Positions 16,512 through 24,315 of a stretch of DNA of 64,000 bases are shown in pieces. The stretch covers positions 1-64,000 of the forward strand of contig CAWHXR010000001.1 of NCBI GenBank assembly GCA_963833375.1, given 5' to 3'. The DNA is from DASUPK01 sp963833375. Lineage in GTDB: Bacteria; Actinomycetota; Thermoleophilia; Solirubrobacterales; 70-9. Under the pieces are notes generated by a model that was given only the letters and a program-made list of their open reading frames with translations, was not told the DNA's origin and made no database searches. Every line of letters begins with the position of its first letter. Position 1 is the stretch's first letter. A program made the position numbers and the translations under genes.

Positions 16512-16814
16512 TTAGCCCTCGTCCGGAGGCTCGCTCTCGCCCACCAACCGCTCATAGGAACGGGCCAGCCCGTCGAGCTCGTCGACGAGGCGGCGCATGT
16601 CAGCGACCTGACCGGCCTCCCTCATGGGGTGCTGCTCGACAGCCTCAAGCAGCTCATCCGCTCGAATCTGGATGGTGTCCGCGATGAGGTGTCCCACCGC
16701 GATCGAGTCGCCGACCGGGACGCCCTCGAACCGAGGGAGCGCCTCCGCGAGCTTCCGAGGGACGCTCAACCTGATCACCGCCAATTTGCCTTTCTCCTTC
16801 TCCGGGAGGCACAT
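16512..16814 (-). CDS. Small protein of unknown function
   Basis: About 100 residues from ATG 16814. A longer GTG start and a shorter TTG start (just after AAAGGC) are possible. LAVIRLSVPRKLAEALPRFE opens like a beta strand then helix, followed by helical, acidic sequence (DELLEAVEQHPMREAGQVAD) and a Glu-rich end. The pattern is protein-like and unbroken, but I do not recognise the family. It faces IS110 copy 2 across a 28-bp tandem repeat. Confidence 0.5.
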   Translation of the reverse strand: MCLPEKEKGKLAVIRLSVPRKLAEALPRFEGVPVGDSIAVGHLIADTIQIRADELLEAVEQHPMREAGQVADMRRLVDELDGLARSYERLVGESEPPDEG

Positions 16815-16888
16815 CGATACCACCCGCACGAGATGTCAGGCAAGACGTAGAGACGCAGAACTTCCGCGGGGACCGCAAAGAAATGGCG

Positions 16889-16972
16889 ATGGCCACTACC
16901 ACCGGGCGCGAGTCCGATGGCCACTACCACCGGGCGCGAGTCCGATGGCCACTACCACCGGGCGCGAGATCA
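16889..16972 (+). repeat. Tandem direct repeat, 3 x 28 bp
   Basis: The unit GATGGCCACTACCACCGGGC plus GCGAGTCC begins at 16889, 16917 and 16945. The first two units are identical and the third differs in its last bases. There are no spacers. It ends about 40 bp before IS110 copy 2. Confidence 0.9.
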
Positions 16973-17113
16973 GAGGCAGCCGGCCCGCGCAGAGTGTCGC
17001 TTTGCATGGAATGTCATGAGGGTCCCGCTCCCTCTGAACTGAAAAGGGGCCTCCGCCGCGCTCACTAGAACCGCGGTTGCCACTGCCATTCCAGCGAGGA
17101 GAGGAGACCCGGC

Positions 17114-18165
17114 ATGAACTATGTCGGAATCGATTGGGCCTACGGGCGCGCGGCCTACTGCGCGATGGGCGAGGGCGGGCACGATCGCGGCCGAGGGGAC
17201 TGATCCCCGCCGACGAGGACGGCCTCGCAAGGCTGGTCTTGAAGCTGGGAACCGAGGCTCGAGGCCTGCGTGGAGATGATGAGCGGCGCGGTCTGGGTGC
17301 GCGACCGGCTCGAGGCCGCCGGCTGGGAGGTGAAGGTCGCCCACGCCCGCAAGGTGAGAGACGTCGCCCCGCTCGCCTGCAAGACCGACAAGGTCGACGC
17401 CCGGGTGCTGGCCGAGCTCTGCCGGCGAGACCTGGTGCCCGAGCTCTGGGTGCCCTCGCTCGAGGACCGCGCCCTGCGCGAGCGCCTTCGCCGCCGGGCC
17501 CACCTGGTGAAGGTCCGCACCTCGGCCCGCAACCGGATCTTCGGCCTCCTCACCCAGTTCGGGCTGAGGCTCTCCTACGCCCGGCTTCGCAAGCCCGACG
17601 CGATCGAGCTCTTGGAGCGCCGCGGGGTGCCGGAGGTATGGCGGGCCTCGATCGCGGAGCTGATCGAGCTGGCCGCGGAGATGGACCGGCGGATCGACCC
17701 GATCGACCGCGAGCTAGAGCCCGGTCGCACGATCAGACGAGCGCGCTCGGCTGCTGGCGACGATCCCGGGGGTCGGCCCGCTGCTTGAGCCTCACCTTCG
17801 CCGCCGAGATCGGCGAGGTCTCGCGGTTTCGGGCCCCGGGCAAGCTGGTCGGCTACGCCGGCTTGGCGCCGAGGATGAACCAGTCGGGGGAGCGCTCGGC
17901 GACCGGGGCCCTCTCCAAGGCGGGCTCGAGGACGCTGCGCTGGGCGGCGGTCGAGGCCGCCAACCAGGCCTGGCGCCCCTCCAACCCCTGGCACGGCCAC
18001 TACCTGCGGGTGAGCGCGCGCCACGGCAAGAACCCGGCGAAGTCCTCGGTCGCCCGCAAGCTCCTGATCGCGGCCTGGCACATGCTGAGCCGCGATGAGC
18101 CCTTCAAGCCTCCCGCCCCAACGGCGGCGAGAACACTGCCCCGGCGAGCTCCTGCTGCTTTCTGA
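17114..18165 (+). pseudogene. IS110-family transposase, frameshifted (copy 2)
   Basis: It opens MNYVGIDWAYGRAAYCAMGE, then frameshifts near 17180, runs through EMMSGAVWVRDRLEAAGWEV, LACKTDKVDARVLAELCRRD and the arginine-rich middle, breaks near 17730, and resumes with LTFAAEIGEVSRFRAPGKLV, GYAGLAPRMNQSGERS and HGKNPAKSSVARKLLIAAWH. The DEDD residues and the C-terminal transposase_20 region, with its Ser, are all present in pieces. About 350 residues if intact. Confidence 0.85.
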
Positions 18166-18260
18166 CCGCCCGACGGTCCTGCATGGAATTGAGCGGCCGA
18201 GGCAGCTCCCAGGAACGATCTGCGCCCCGAGCGCCGAAAGAGAAATGAGCACAACTCAAC
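18145..18260 (+). ncRNA. Putative bridge RNA of IS110 copy 2
   Basis: Starting at the end of the transposase: GCTGCTTTC (18154-18162), hairpin GACCG-CCCGA-CGGTC (18164-18178), GCATGGAA (18181-18188), then AAAGAGAA (18237-18244). The first matches the left half of this copy's target (GCTGCTTT next to the element). The second is complementary to the right half, TTCCATGC. The third is complementary to the element end plus core. The guide differs from copy 1 at one base (GCTG versus GCTC), exactly as the two insertion sites differ. Confidence 0.62.
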
Positions 18261-18339
18261 CACCAGCTGGGAGCGGCACGAGCACACCGATCACCGCAGG
18301 ACGGTCACCCCCTTGACAGAGGGGGTCGTCTTCAAAGAG

Positions 18340-18377
18340 AAAGCAGCGCTTTTCGATCGGGCGCTCGCTTCTCGCGC
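18340..18377 (+). repeat. Hairpin repeat, 3' arm of module B plus module C
   Basis: AAAGCAGCGCTTTTCGATCG then GGCGCTCGCTTCTCGCGC. It completes the repeat interrupted by IS110 copy 2. Confidence 0.8.
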
Positions 18378-18572
18378 ATTGCAGGAGTGCGGTGAGTACG
18401 GTGAGTAGACGGAGCGTTGACGGTGTGGTCAGTGCGGTCCACCGGTCCGCATCGTGGCTTGACCGGGATCGGTGGCCGCTATAGGGTCGCCAGAACGTAG
18501 CCCGAACGGCTATTGGCTGTCTCGGTGTCGCTCGGTGCTCGATATTTCGAGGACAGACGAGGGAGGTCCGAG

Positions 18573-19769
18573 ATGAGCGCGCACGGAAGGGACTCGCATC
18601 CGAGGTCATCCGGCCGGGTCGACATGCGGAGGTTGAGCCTTCTCCTGGTTTGTCTGCTCGCGGCGGCCGCTGCGCTTCCGGCTCAAGCCGTTGCGGCCTC
18701 GACTCCGAGCTGCTTCGGCAAGCCAGCCACGATCGTCGGCACCGGTGCCATCACAGGAACTTCTGGCAACGATGTGATCGTCGGATCGAACGCCGCCGAC
18801 ACGGTCGACGGCCAGGGCGGCAACGACCTGATCTGCGGGCTTGAAGGGGACGACGTCCTCGTCGGCGGCCTCGGCAATGACAAAGTGGAGGCTGGCGACG
18901 GAAACGACCAGATCGTTGGCGACGTTTCCGCGGGCGGTTCTGAGCTCCCCGGACCCGATCCGGAAACCGGTGACGCCATCGGTGGAGGTAACGACTTGCT
19001 CCTCGGTGGAAACGGCGACGACGTGATCAGCGGCGACAGCTTCTCGCCAAAGGGAAACGCGATTGGTGGTGGGAACGACCAGATCTATGGAGGGGACGGG
19101 TTCGACCGGATCGCCGGAGACAGCAACACTAAGGGCGGAGCGGCTACCGGCGGCGGAAACGACCTCCTCGTGGGCGGCCCTGGCTTCGAAAGCCTGGTCG
19201 GAGACTCCCACTGGATCGACCACGCGGGCGACGTCTCTGGGGCGGGCGACGACGTTCTCAAGGGCGATCCCGGGGCGGAGGGTTTGGTCGGCGACAGCGA
19301 GGGACGTAATGCGACGGGGGCAGGCGGCGACGATGTCCTCGACCTCGGCACGGACGGAGGATTCTTCGCGATCGGCGACCACACCGCGAGTGGTGACGTG
19401 AGTGGCGCGGGAAACGACACGATCAGTGGCGGTGATGCCCCCGAAATCCTGATCGGCGACGGCTCGCCCGGTTTTCCGAGTCCGACGACGGCGACGGGGG
19501 CTGGCAACGACACAATCAGCGGAGGAGGCGGAGGCGACCTCCTCCTCGGCGACAACTCGGCCGACGCCTTCACGACCCTAGGGCCGGATGGTGGCAACGA
19601 CAGTCTCGACGGCGGCTCCGGCGACGACCTGCTTCGAGCCGGTCCTGCGAACGATCGTTTGGACGGCGGTCTCAACAGCGACGACTGCGAGGGCGAAACC
19701 GGCATCGACACTGCAAAGAGCTGCGAGTCCTCGTGGGCATTCCCTAGACCGACTTGCACCTACTCATAG
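18573..19769 (+). CDS. Exported RTX-type calcium-binding repeat protein
   Basis: 398 residues from ATG 18573 with GGAGGT 7 nt upstream; an internal ATG at 18624 would start closer to the signal peptide. The signal is LSLLLVCLLAAAAALPAQAVA. The rest is almost entirely Gly/Asp/Asn nonapeptide-like repeats (GGNDLICGLEGDD, GGNDQIYGGDGFD, GAGNDTISGGGGGD) that form calcium-bound parallel beta rolls. The C-terminus has a Cys pair in DDCEGETGIDTAKSCE. There is no catalytic domain and no type I exporter nearby; a Sec-type signal is used instead. Confidence 0.85.
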   Translation: MSAHGRDSHPRSSGRVDMRRLSLLLVCLLAAAAALPAQAVAASTPSCFGKPATIVGTGAITGTSGNDVIVGSNAADTVDGQGGNDLICGLEGDDVLVGGLGNDKVEAGDGNDQIVGDVSAGGSELPGPDPETGDAIGGGNDLLLGGNGDDVISGDSFSPKGNAIGGGNDQIYGGDGFDRIAGDSNTKGGAATGGGNDLLVGGPGFESLVGDSHWIDHAGDVSGAGDDVLKGDPGAEGLVGDSEGRNATGAGGDDVLDLGTDGGFFAIGDHTASGDVSGAGNDTISGGDAPEILIGDGSPGFPSPTTATGAGNDTISGGGGGDLLLGDNSADAFTTLGPDGGNDSLDGGSGDDLLRAGPANDRLDGGLNSDDCEGETGIDTAKSCESSWAFPRPTCTYS

Positions 19770-20089
19770 GAGTCGAACGCCGCGGGATCTGCACCCACTC
19801 GACCCGTCAACCTCGCCTAACAGCATCGGCCAAAGTTCCCGCCTTCCATGCAGACGAGGCGTGGGTATCCCATCGCTCATTGCCACTCCCTTCGCGTGAA
19901 TGCGGAAGCCTGACCGGTCTGCGGGGAACACCCCCGAAATAGCCGCTTTGGACGAAAAGCGGCGGCTAGAGCGGACGCGGGTCTTCCCCTCAGTCAGGCC
20001 GGAGGATCTGCTCAACCTCGTCGTCGACGTCCGTCTCCTCCGGACCCGTGCCCGGAGCACCCGCTCGAGCACCGAGGCGGCGGTCACGT
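19770..20089. other. Intergenic region with module A and the TTCGCGTGAA motif
   Basis: No gene seen. CCCTTCGCGTGAA near 19883 and module A at 19938 are the only recognisable elements. Confidence 0.4.
19938..19963 (+). repeat. Hairpin repeat module A
   Basis: Reads AATA then the stem-loop GCCGCTTT / GGACGA / AAAGCGGC: perfect 8-bp stem, 6-nt loop. Confidence 0.85.
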
Positions 20090-20503
20090 TCAACGACGCG
20101 CAAACAGCCTGACCGTAACGACGGTTGTGGTGGGGAGCGGGTCAGCGGCGAGGTCTTGAGACCCCGCCACGTTCACCTTGCACTTCTCCGGGTGGCTGAC
20201 CGGGATGGGCAGCCTCTTGAGGATCGGCGACGTCCCGACGAACCCTCCCCGGCGCCCCTTCCACTTGTGTGTCCGCTCTTCGAGGCAATTGACTCCCCAA
20301 CTTCCCAGAACAGTCTGCGGCCCGCTCGCCGTTGTGATTTCCATACTCAGTGAGGATGGCTGCTTGACGGTCGCTCCAGCCTTGCTAAAGGATTCTGCCG
20401 AGCGCTCGGCAACCTTTCGGGCATCCGCAGGAGTGGCAATCGCGAGGGATGCGGCAAGGCCGGCAACTACTAGACAGACTGCTCTGGGGTACCAGAAGTC
20501 CAC
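20090..20503 (-). CDS. Small secreted protein of unknown function
   Basis: 137 residues from ATG 20503. Signal peptide AVCLVVAGLAASLAIATPADA, then a mature domain of about 105 residues (RKVAERSAESFSKAGATVKQ; SWGVNCLEERTHKWKG; VSHPEKCKVNVAG) with two Cys that could pair. The sequence looks genuine, with mixed composition and amphipathic strands, but I do not recognise the family. Nearest features are hairpin repeats and an NTF2-tail remnant at 20636. Confidence 0.62.
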   Translation of the reverse strand: MDFWYPRAVCLVVAGLAASLAIATPADARKVAERSAESFSKAGATVKQPSSLSMEITTASGPQTVLGSWGVNCLEERTHKWKGRRGGFVGTSPILKRLPIPVSHPEKCKVNVAGSQDLAADPLPTTTVVTVRLFARR

Positions 20504-20635
20504 CGTGCGCCCAAGCTATCCGGTGCGTTCATGTATCGCAAGATCGTCGTCCCGGATCAGCTTGTCCGCACCGGATGGTGACTGGCAGCCGGAGAGACGG
20601 CGCGTGGCCACAGAACACGCAACGGGCCTCGCCTT

Positions 20636-20660
20636 CGGTGCAGCCGGGTTGTGGGAGTAG
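20636..20660 (+). pseudogene. 3' tail remnant of an NTF2-like gene
   Basis: GGTGCAGCCGGGTTGTGGGA then GTAG encodes GAAGLWE and a stop, the family tail, joined directly to a hairpin repeat. No body of the gene is present upstream. Confidence 0.5.
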
Positions 20661-20689
20661 CCGCTTGGACGAGAAGCAGCGCTTTCATG
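20661..20689 (+). repeat. Hairpin repeat module A and 5' half of module B
   Basis: CCGCTTGGACGAGAAGCAG then CGCTTTCATG. It is interrupted in the module-B loop by IS30 copy 2 and continues at 22009. Confidence 0.75.
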
Positions 20690-22008
20690 GTGGTCTCAAA
20701 CCACCGCCGCACCACCCGAGAGGGTCAGCGACTCGCTGACCAACGAAGGAGGTGCGGTGATGCGAAGGGCTACGGCCTGATCGAGGCGACGAAGGACGGG
20801 ATCTGGGCGTTGTGGGCCGAGGGGCTGAGCGAGGCCGAGATAGGCCGCCGGCTCGGCATCCTCGAGCGAGGGTGAGCCGCTACGTGGCGAGGGTGGGGAA
20901 TCCGCCAAGGCCGCGGCGGCGGGCGGCGAGGTGCCTGAGCCTGGAGGAGCGCGAGGAGATCTCGCGCGGGATCGCCGGCGGCGACTCGGCCGCGAGATCG
21001 CCTGGACGCTTCAGCCGCTCACACACGACGGTCGCCCGTGAGATCAAGCGCTGCGGCGGACGCCGGCGCTACCGCGCCCACGAGGCGAGGCGAGGCCGGC
21101 GGAGGGCCGGCGGCCGCGGCCGACGAAGCTCGAGCTCTGCCCGCAGCTGCGGCGCCTCGTGTCAGAGCATCTGCGAAAGGACCACTCCCCCGAGCAGATC
21201 GCGGGCTGGCTCAAGCTCCAATACCCGGACAATGAGGCGATGCGGGTCTCGCACGAGACGATCTACCGCGCCTCTACGTCCAGGCGCGGGGGACGTTAAG
21301 CGAGAGCTGACGGGGCACCTGAGAACCCGCCGGCAAAGGCGCTTGCGCGAGCGCAGTCGAGAAAGGGCCAAAGCCAGGGCAAGATCGCCGGGATGGTGAT
21401 GATCTCCGAGCGCCCCCGGAGGTCGAGGACGCGCCGTGCCGGCCACTGGGAGGGCGACCTCTTGATGGGCGGAAGGACGAACGCGATCGCGACCCTGGTC
21501 GAGCGCCAGACGCGCTATTGCCAGCTCGTCGCCCTGCCCGAGGGGAGCGGCGCCGAGCGCGTCGCGAGGCGCTCAAGGCAAGCATCACGACGCTGCCGGT
21601 ACAGCTTCGCCGATCGCTCACCTGGGACCAGGGCTCGGAGATGTCTGAGCACCGGCGCTTTTCGGTCGAGACGGGGTCGAGGTCTACTTCTGCGATCCGC
21701 GAAGCCCTGGCAGCGGGGCTCGAACGAGAACACCAACGGCCTCCTGCGGCAGTACTTCCCGAAGGGCGAGTCTCTTGAAGGGATGAGCCAGGAGGCCCTG
21801 GACGAGGTCGCTCGCAAGCTCAACGGCCGCCCGCGCGAGACGCTCGGCTTCGCTACCCCGGCCGAGAAGCTCGCCGAGCTGATCGACGGCCTCGAGACGT
21901 CGACCCGAGCGCTGACTCGCTTCGGCCTACGGCCTTCGCTCGACAGCGCTCGGACTGATGAGACGATGCGAGACGTCAGGGGTGGTGCACTGACCAGTTG
22001 AGGTCAAG
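20690..22008 (+). mobile_element. IS30-family insertion sequence, copy 2 (decayed)
   Basis: Same element as copy 1 in the opposite orientation. ATG flanks both sides (20687-20689 and 22009-22011) as a 3-bp target duplication. Removing it rebuilds CGCTTTCATGGAAAGG, a module B. The target is thus a different loop of the same repeat family than in copy 1. Confidence 0.85.
20760..21915 (+). pseudogene. IS30-family transposase, multiply frameshifted
   Basis: Homologous along its whole length to the 391-residue protein of copy 1, but with at least six single-base indels: the third codon, near 20860, 20990, 21270, 21560 and 21690. Fragments such as LSEAEIGRRLGI, GHWEGDLLMGGRTNAIATLV and GSNENTNGLLRQYFPKG identify it. 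It cannot make a functional transposase. Confidence 0.88.
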
Positions 22009-22055
22009 ATGGAAAGGAGCGCTTTTCGAGGAAGCGCCGTTTTTTCACGCACTGA
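22009..22055 (+). repeat. Hairpin repeat, 3' half of module B plus module C
   Basis: ATGGAAAGGAGCGCTTTTCG then AGGAAGCGCC. It completes the repeat begun at 20661. Confidence 0.75.
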
Positions 22056-22066
22056 TGCGTGACGCT

Positions 22067-22537
22067 CTACTCCGACAGCGCCGCGATCACCTCGGCTGCA
22101 AGCGGGTCGTACTGGTCGAGCTTCCGGGCATCGATGCTCACGTGCTCGGTCTGGCTGCTCCTGGTCAGCCGGAGCGTGACTTCATCCGACCCCTTCTCTC
22201 CTTCCTCTCCGAGGAAGCCGATGTTTTCGCGGTCGAAGACCGCGACCTCCTCCCCGACCACCGGGTTCACGGGGCCCCCGGAGTAGTCGAACACATGAAC
22301 TTTGTCCCGGGTGACGGCAAGCAGGAAGTTTCTCGGAAGGCGACCTCCATGGGCCACCTTCCACCCGTCCCAAGCAGCGGCGAAAAACGCCCCGATTTCG
22401 CCTTCGTCCCAATCCCACCACACTTTCCGCGTGAACGGCCCTACCGCCTCCGTCTTCTCCCCACCCAGATGAGGCTCAACCGCCTCACGGCACTTCCGCT
22501 CCCATTCCTGACATTCCTCCGACGTCATCCCGGGCAT
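22067..22537 (-). CDS. Protein of unknown function with leaderless-type promoter
   Basis: 156 residues from ATG 22537, 9 nt after GATACT on the same strand. MTSEECQEWERKCREAVEPH and a charged middle (FTRKVWWDWDEGEIGAFFA) lead into a beta-rich part, LLAVTRDKVHVFDYSG, EEVAVFDRENIGFLGE and VTLRLTRSSQTEHVSIDARK. This resembles a small PH-like or YcfI-type barrel but cannot be assigned. It is the only non-NTF2 intact gene here with the full GATACTGCGTGGGCG start cassette. Complete and unbroken. Confidence 0.7.
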   Translation of the reverse strand: MPGMTSEECQEWERKCREAVEPHLGGEKTEAVGPFTRKVWWDWDEGEIGAFFAAAWDGWKVAHGGRLPRNFLLAVTRDKVHVFDYSGGPVNPVVGEEVAVFDRENIGFLGEEGEKGSDEVTLRLTRSSQTEHVSIDARKLDQYDPLAAEVIAALSE

Positions 22538-22556
22538 CGCCCACGCAGTATCCCGT
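22538..22556 (-). promoter_or_regulatory. Leaderless-type promoter cassette
   Basis: On the minus strand CGGGATACTGCGTGGGCG ends at the ATG of the 156-residue gene. GATACT is at 22552-22547, 9 nt before the start. Confidence 0.6.
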
Positions 22557-22623
22557 GCAGGGTGACCCAGGTGGGCAACCGCGAAAATGGACCTCGGGAC
22601 ACACCCCGCTACGACGGACCTGC

Positions 22624-22650
22624 AATAGCCGCTTTGGACGAAAAGCGGCT
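22624..22650 (+). repeat. Hairpin repeat module A
   Basis: AATA then the 8-bp stem GCCGCTTT / AAAGCGGC with loop GGACGA, identical to the copy at 19938. Confidence 0.85.
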
Positions 22651-22741
22651 CGAGTGCGGAGAGGCCCCGCGCTTGTGGGGCTTCTTCGTGGGGCGGCGGT
22701 AGAGGTCGGGCCGGGCGGGATGAGCAAGCGAGAAGTCGGTA

Positions 22742-23155
22742 TTGCGCCCGCCACGCAGTACTGCGACGATCGCGCCGGGTAGGGGCACCTTAGGGAAGAG
22801 GGAGAAGAGCACGCGGAGAACCGTCCTGCCGTTCGTTTTGTCAATGGGGCTGCTTGCAGTTTGGACGGCGCCCGCTGATGCCGCCTCTACCCGCGCCGAG
22901 TACGTCACGCAGGCCGAGGCGATCTGCCAAGCGCCGGGCCACCAGTTGTTCAAGCTCGACCAGCAAGTCAAACAGCTGGGAAGGCGGCACGATCTCAAGC
23001 CGAGGCAGGTTGCGGTGCGCCTCGGGAAGATCTTCGGGCGTCTCGCCAGCATTGAGGGAGCGATACTCGCGCAGCTTGGGACTCTGACGCCCGCCCCCGG
23101 CGATGAGGCGATCATCGCTGCGTGGCTCCAAGGTTTACAGCGGACAAAGGGCTGA
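22742..23155 (+). CDS. Small exported helical protein of unknown function
   Basis: Up to 137 residues from TTG 22742; the true start is uncertain. A basic stretch (KREKSTRRTVL) precedes a signal helix (PFVLSMGLLAVWTAPADAA). The mature part is about 90 residues and mostly helical (TRAEYVTQAEAICQAPGHQL, then RQVAVRLGKIFGRLASIEGA), with one Cys. The pattern resembles small exported proteins common in Thermoleophilia; the role is unknown. Confidence 0.6.
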   Translation: MRPPRSTATIAPGRGTLGKREKSTRRTVLPFVLSMGLLAVWTAPADAASTRAEYVTQAEAICQAPGHQLFKLDQQVKQLGRRHDLKPRQVAVRLGKIFGRLASIEGAILAQLGTLTPAPGDEAIIAAWLQGLQRTKG

Positions 23156-23300
23156 CCGGTCGCGCAGCGCGTGCCGGGAAGCACGGCCAGCTTCGGAAAC
23201 TCGTTGGTCTCCTCCGCCAGGCACTCACCGCTGGGCAGCAGGCAGACCAGATCGTGGCTGGCTTCGGGTTCCGTGCTTGCGTATTCGGCTAAAGGAAGGC

Positions 23301-23322
23301 TGCCGCTTTGGATGAGAAGCGA
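23301..23322 (+). repeat. Hairpin repeat module A (variant loop)
   Basis: TGCCGCTTTGGATGAGAAGC with the loop GGATGA; the right arm is slightly degraded. Confidence 0.65.
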
Positions 23323-23340
23323 CTACGAGTGATTCGACTA

Positions 23341-23395
23341 GCTCAGCCCCCTGGCGCCGCCAGAGTAGGCCGCGCTGGGCTGGCCGGAGTACGAG
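23341..23395 (+). repeat. Dispersed repeat of about 45 bp, copy 2
   Basis: CTGGCGCCGCCA, GGCCGCG and TGGGCTGGCCGG in the same order as at 9779. It is followed by a GAGGAGCCCC...GGGGCCTC hairpin that could be a terminator. Confidence 0.65.
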
Positions 23396-23466
23396 GAGCC
23401 CCGACAAGGGGCCTCTTCGCATTGACGCAGGATTCACTGCGATTCAGGGTCGGTTTGTCACGGCCC

Positions 23467-24284
23467 ATGCGCCGCTTCTCGAACCGCCTCGCACTCATGG
23501 TCTCGCTCGCCGCGCTGCCGCTGGCGGTGTGCGCCGCGCCAGCCGGGGCGTCAGCGACCGTCGGCCAGACCGGCGCCCCAGCCATTTGCACGGGTAGTTT
23601 CGACCGGCTGCAGCCGACCGTGACTTCGGGCAACACCTACGTGATGCCCGCAGCGGGGACGATTACCTCGTGGAGCACACAGGCCATCGCCGGTGGCGGC
23701 ACGCTCGGGATGAAGGTGTTCCGGCCACTCGGCGGAGCGGGCTACATGGTTGTCGGCCACGAGGGCCCTCACGATCTGACCGGCGGCGTGGTGAACACCT
23801 TCCCGGCGAATGTCGAGGTGAAGGCCGGCGACGTCCTCGGAACGTTTACACCACTGAACCCCAACGACCCTGGCTGCGCCTTCCCCGTTCCCGGGGAGAC
23901 GTTCCTTGGTCGCGCCGGAAGTCTGCCCGATGGTGGACAGGGGGACTTCCAACAGGCCACGGGCTTCCGCATGAACATCTCCGCCGTTCTCAACCCCTCG
24001 AACACCTTACGCTCGGCCGGATCACCCGCAACAAGAAGAAGGGCACGGTCACCATCGCAGTGAGCGCTTCCAACGAGGGCGAGCTGGCCGCATCCGGCAA
24101 GGGCGTCACGGCTGCCCTCTTGGGACCGCCGAACCAGCGGTTGCTGATCAGGGCGAGAGGCAAAAAGCAGAAAACGCTGAACGAGACCGGCAAGGTGAAG
24201 GTCAATGTCGCGGTCACCTACACCCCGACCGGCGGCGACCCGAGCACCCAGTCGGTGAAGGTGAAGCTGAAGAAGAAGCTCTGA
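23467..24284 (+). pseudogene. Secreted protein of unknown function, one frameshift
   Basis: ATG 23467 begins MRRFSNRLALMVSLAALPLA, a clear signal peptide. The mature beta-rich part runs from TVGQTGAPAICTGSFDRL to NISAVLNPSNT. At about 24010 one base is missing (AACACCTTACGCTC where AACACCTTCACGCTC is expected) and the frame continues as LGRITRNKKKGTVTIAVSAS to VKVKLKKKL. The last domain resembles the small beta-sandwich found at the C-terminus of many secreted Thermoleophilia proteins. About 272 residues if repaired; the single lesion may be a sequence error. Confidence 0.72.
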
Positions 24285-24297
24285 CGCTCGTCGACTA

Positions 24298-24315
24298 CTG
24301 CTTTGGACGAAAAAG
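24298..24315 (+). repeat. Truncated hairpin repeat module A
   Basis: CTGCTTTGGACGAAAAA keeps the left arm and loop but not the full right arm. It lies just after the preceding stop. Confidence 0.55.

Larger units (their letters stand above)
17012..18339 (+). mobile_element. IS110-family (IS1111-type) insertion sequence, copy 2
   Basis: Bounded by TGTCATGAGGG and CTTCAAAGAG. The flanks GCTTTGCATGGAA and AAAGCAGCGC rebuild an uninterrupted B+C repeat when the element is removed. On the target strand the flanks end in TTT and begin with TTCC, consistent with a duplicated TT core. Subterminal inverted repeats of the type CCCTCTG are present. It is inserted in the opposite direction to copy 1. 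Confidence 0.85.

Noticed and set aside
16889..16972. Possible short CRISPR array
   Set aside because: The 28-bp units follow each other without spacers and there are no cas genes in the window.
18513..18572. Upstream start for the RTX protein
   Set aside because: The extension places 20 more residues before an already long signal region and has no ribosome site; ATG 18573 has GGAGGT at the right distance.
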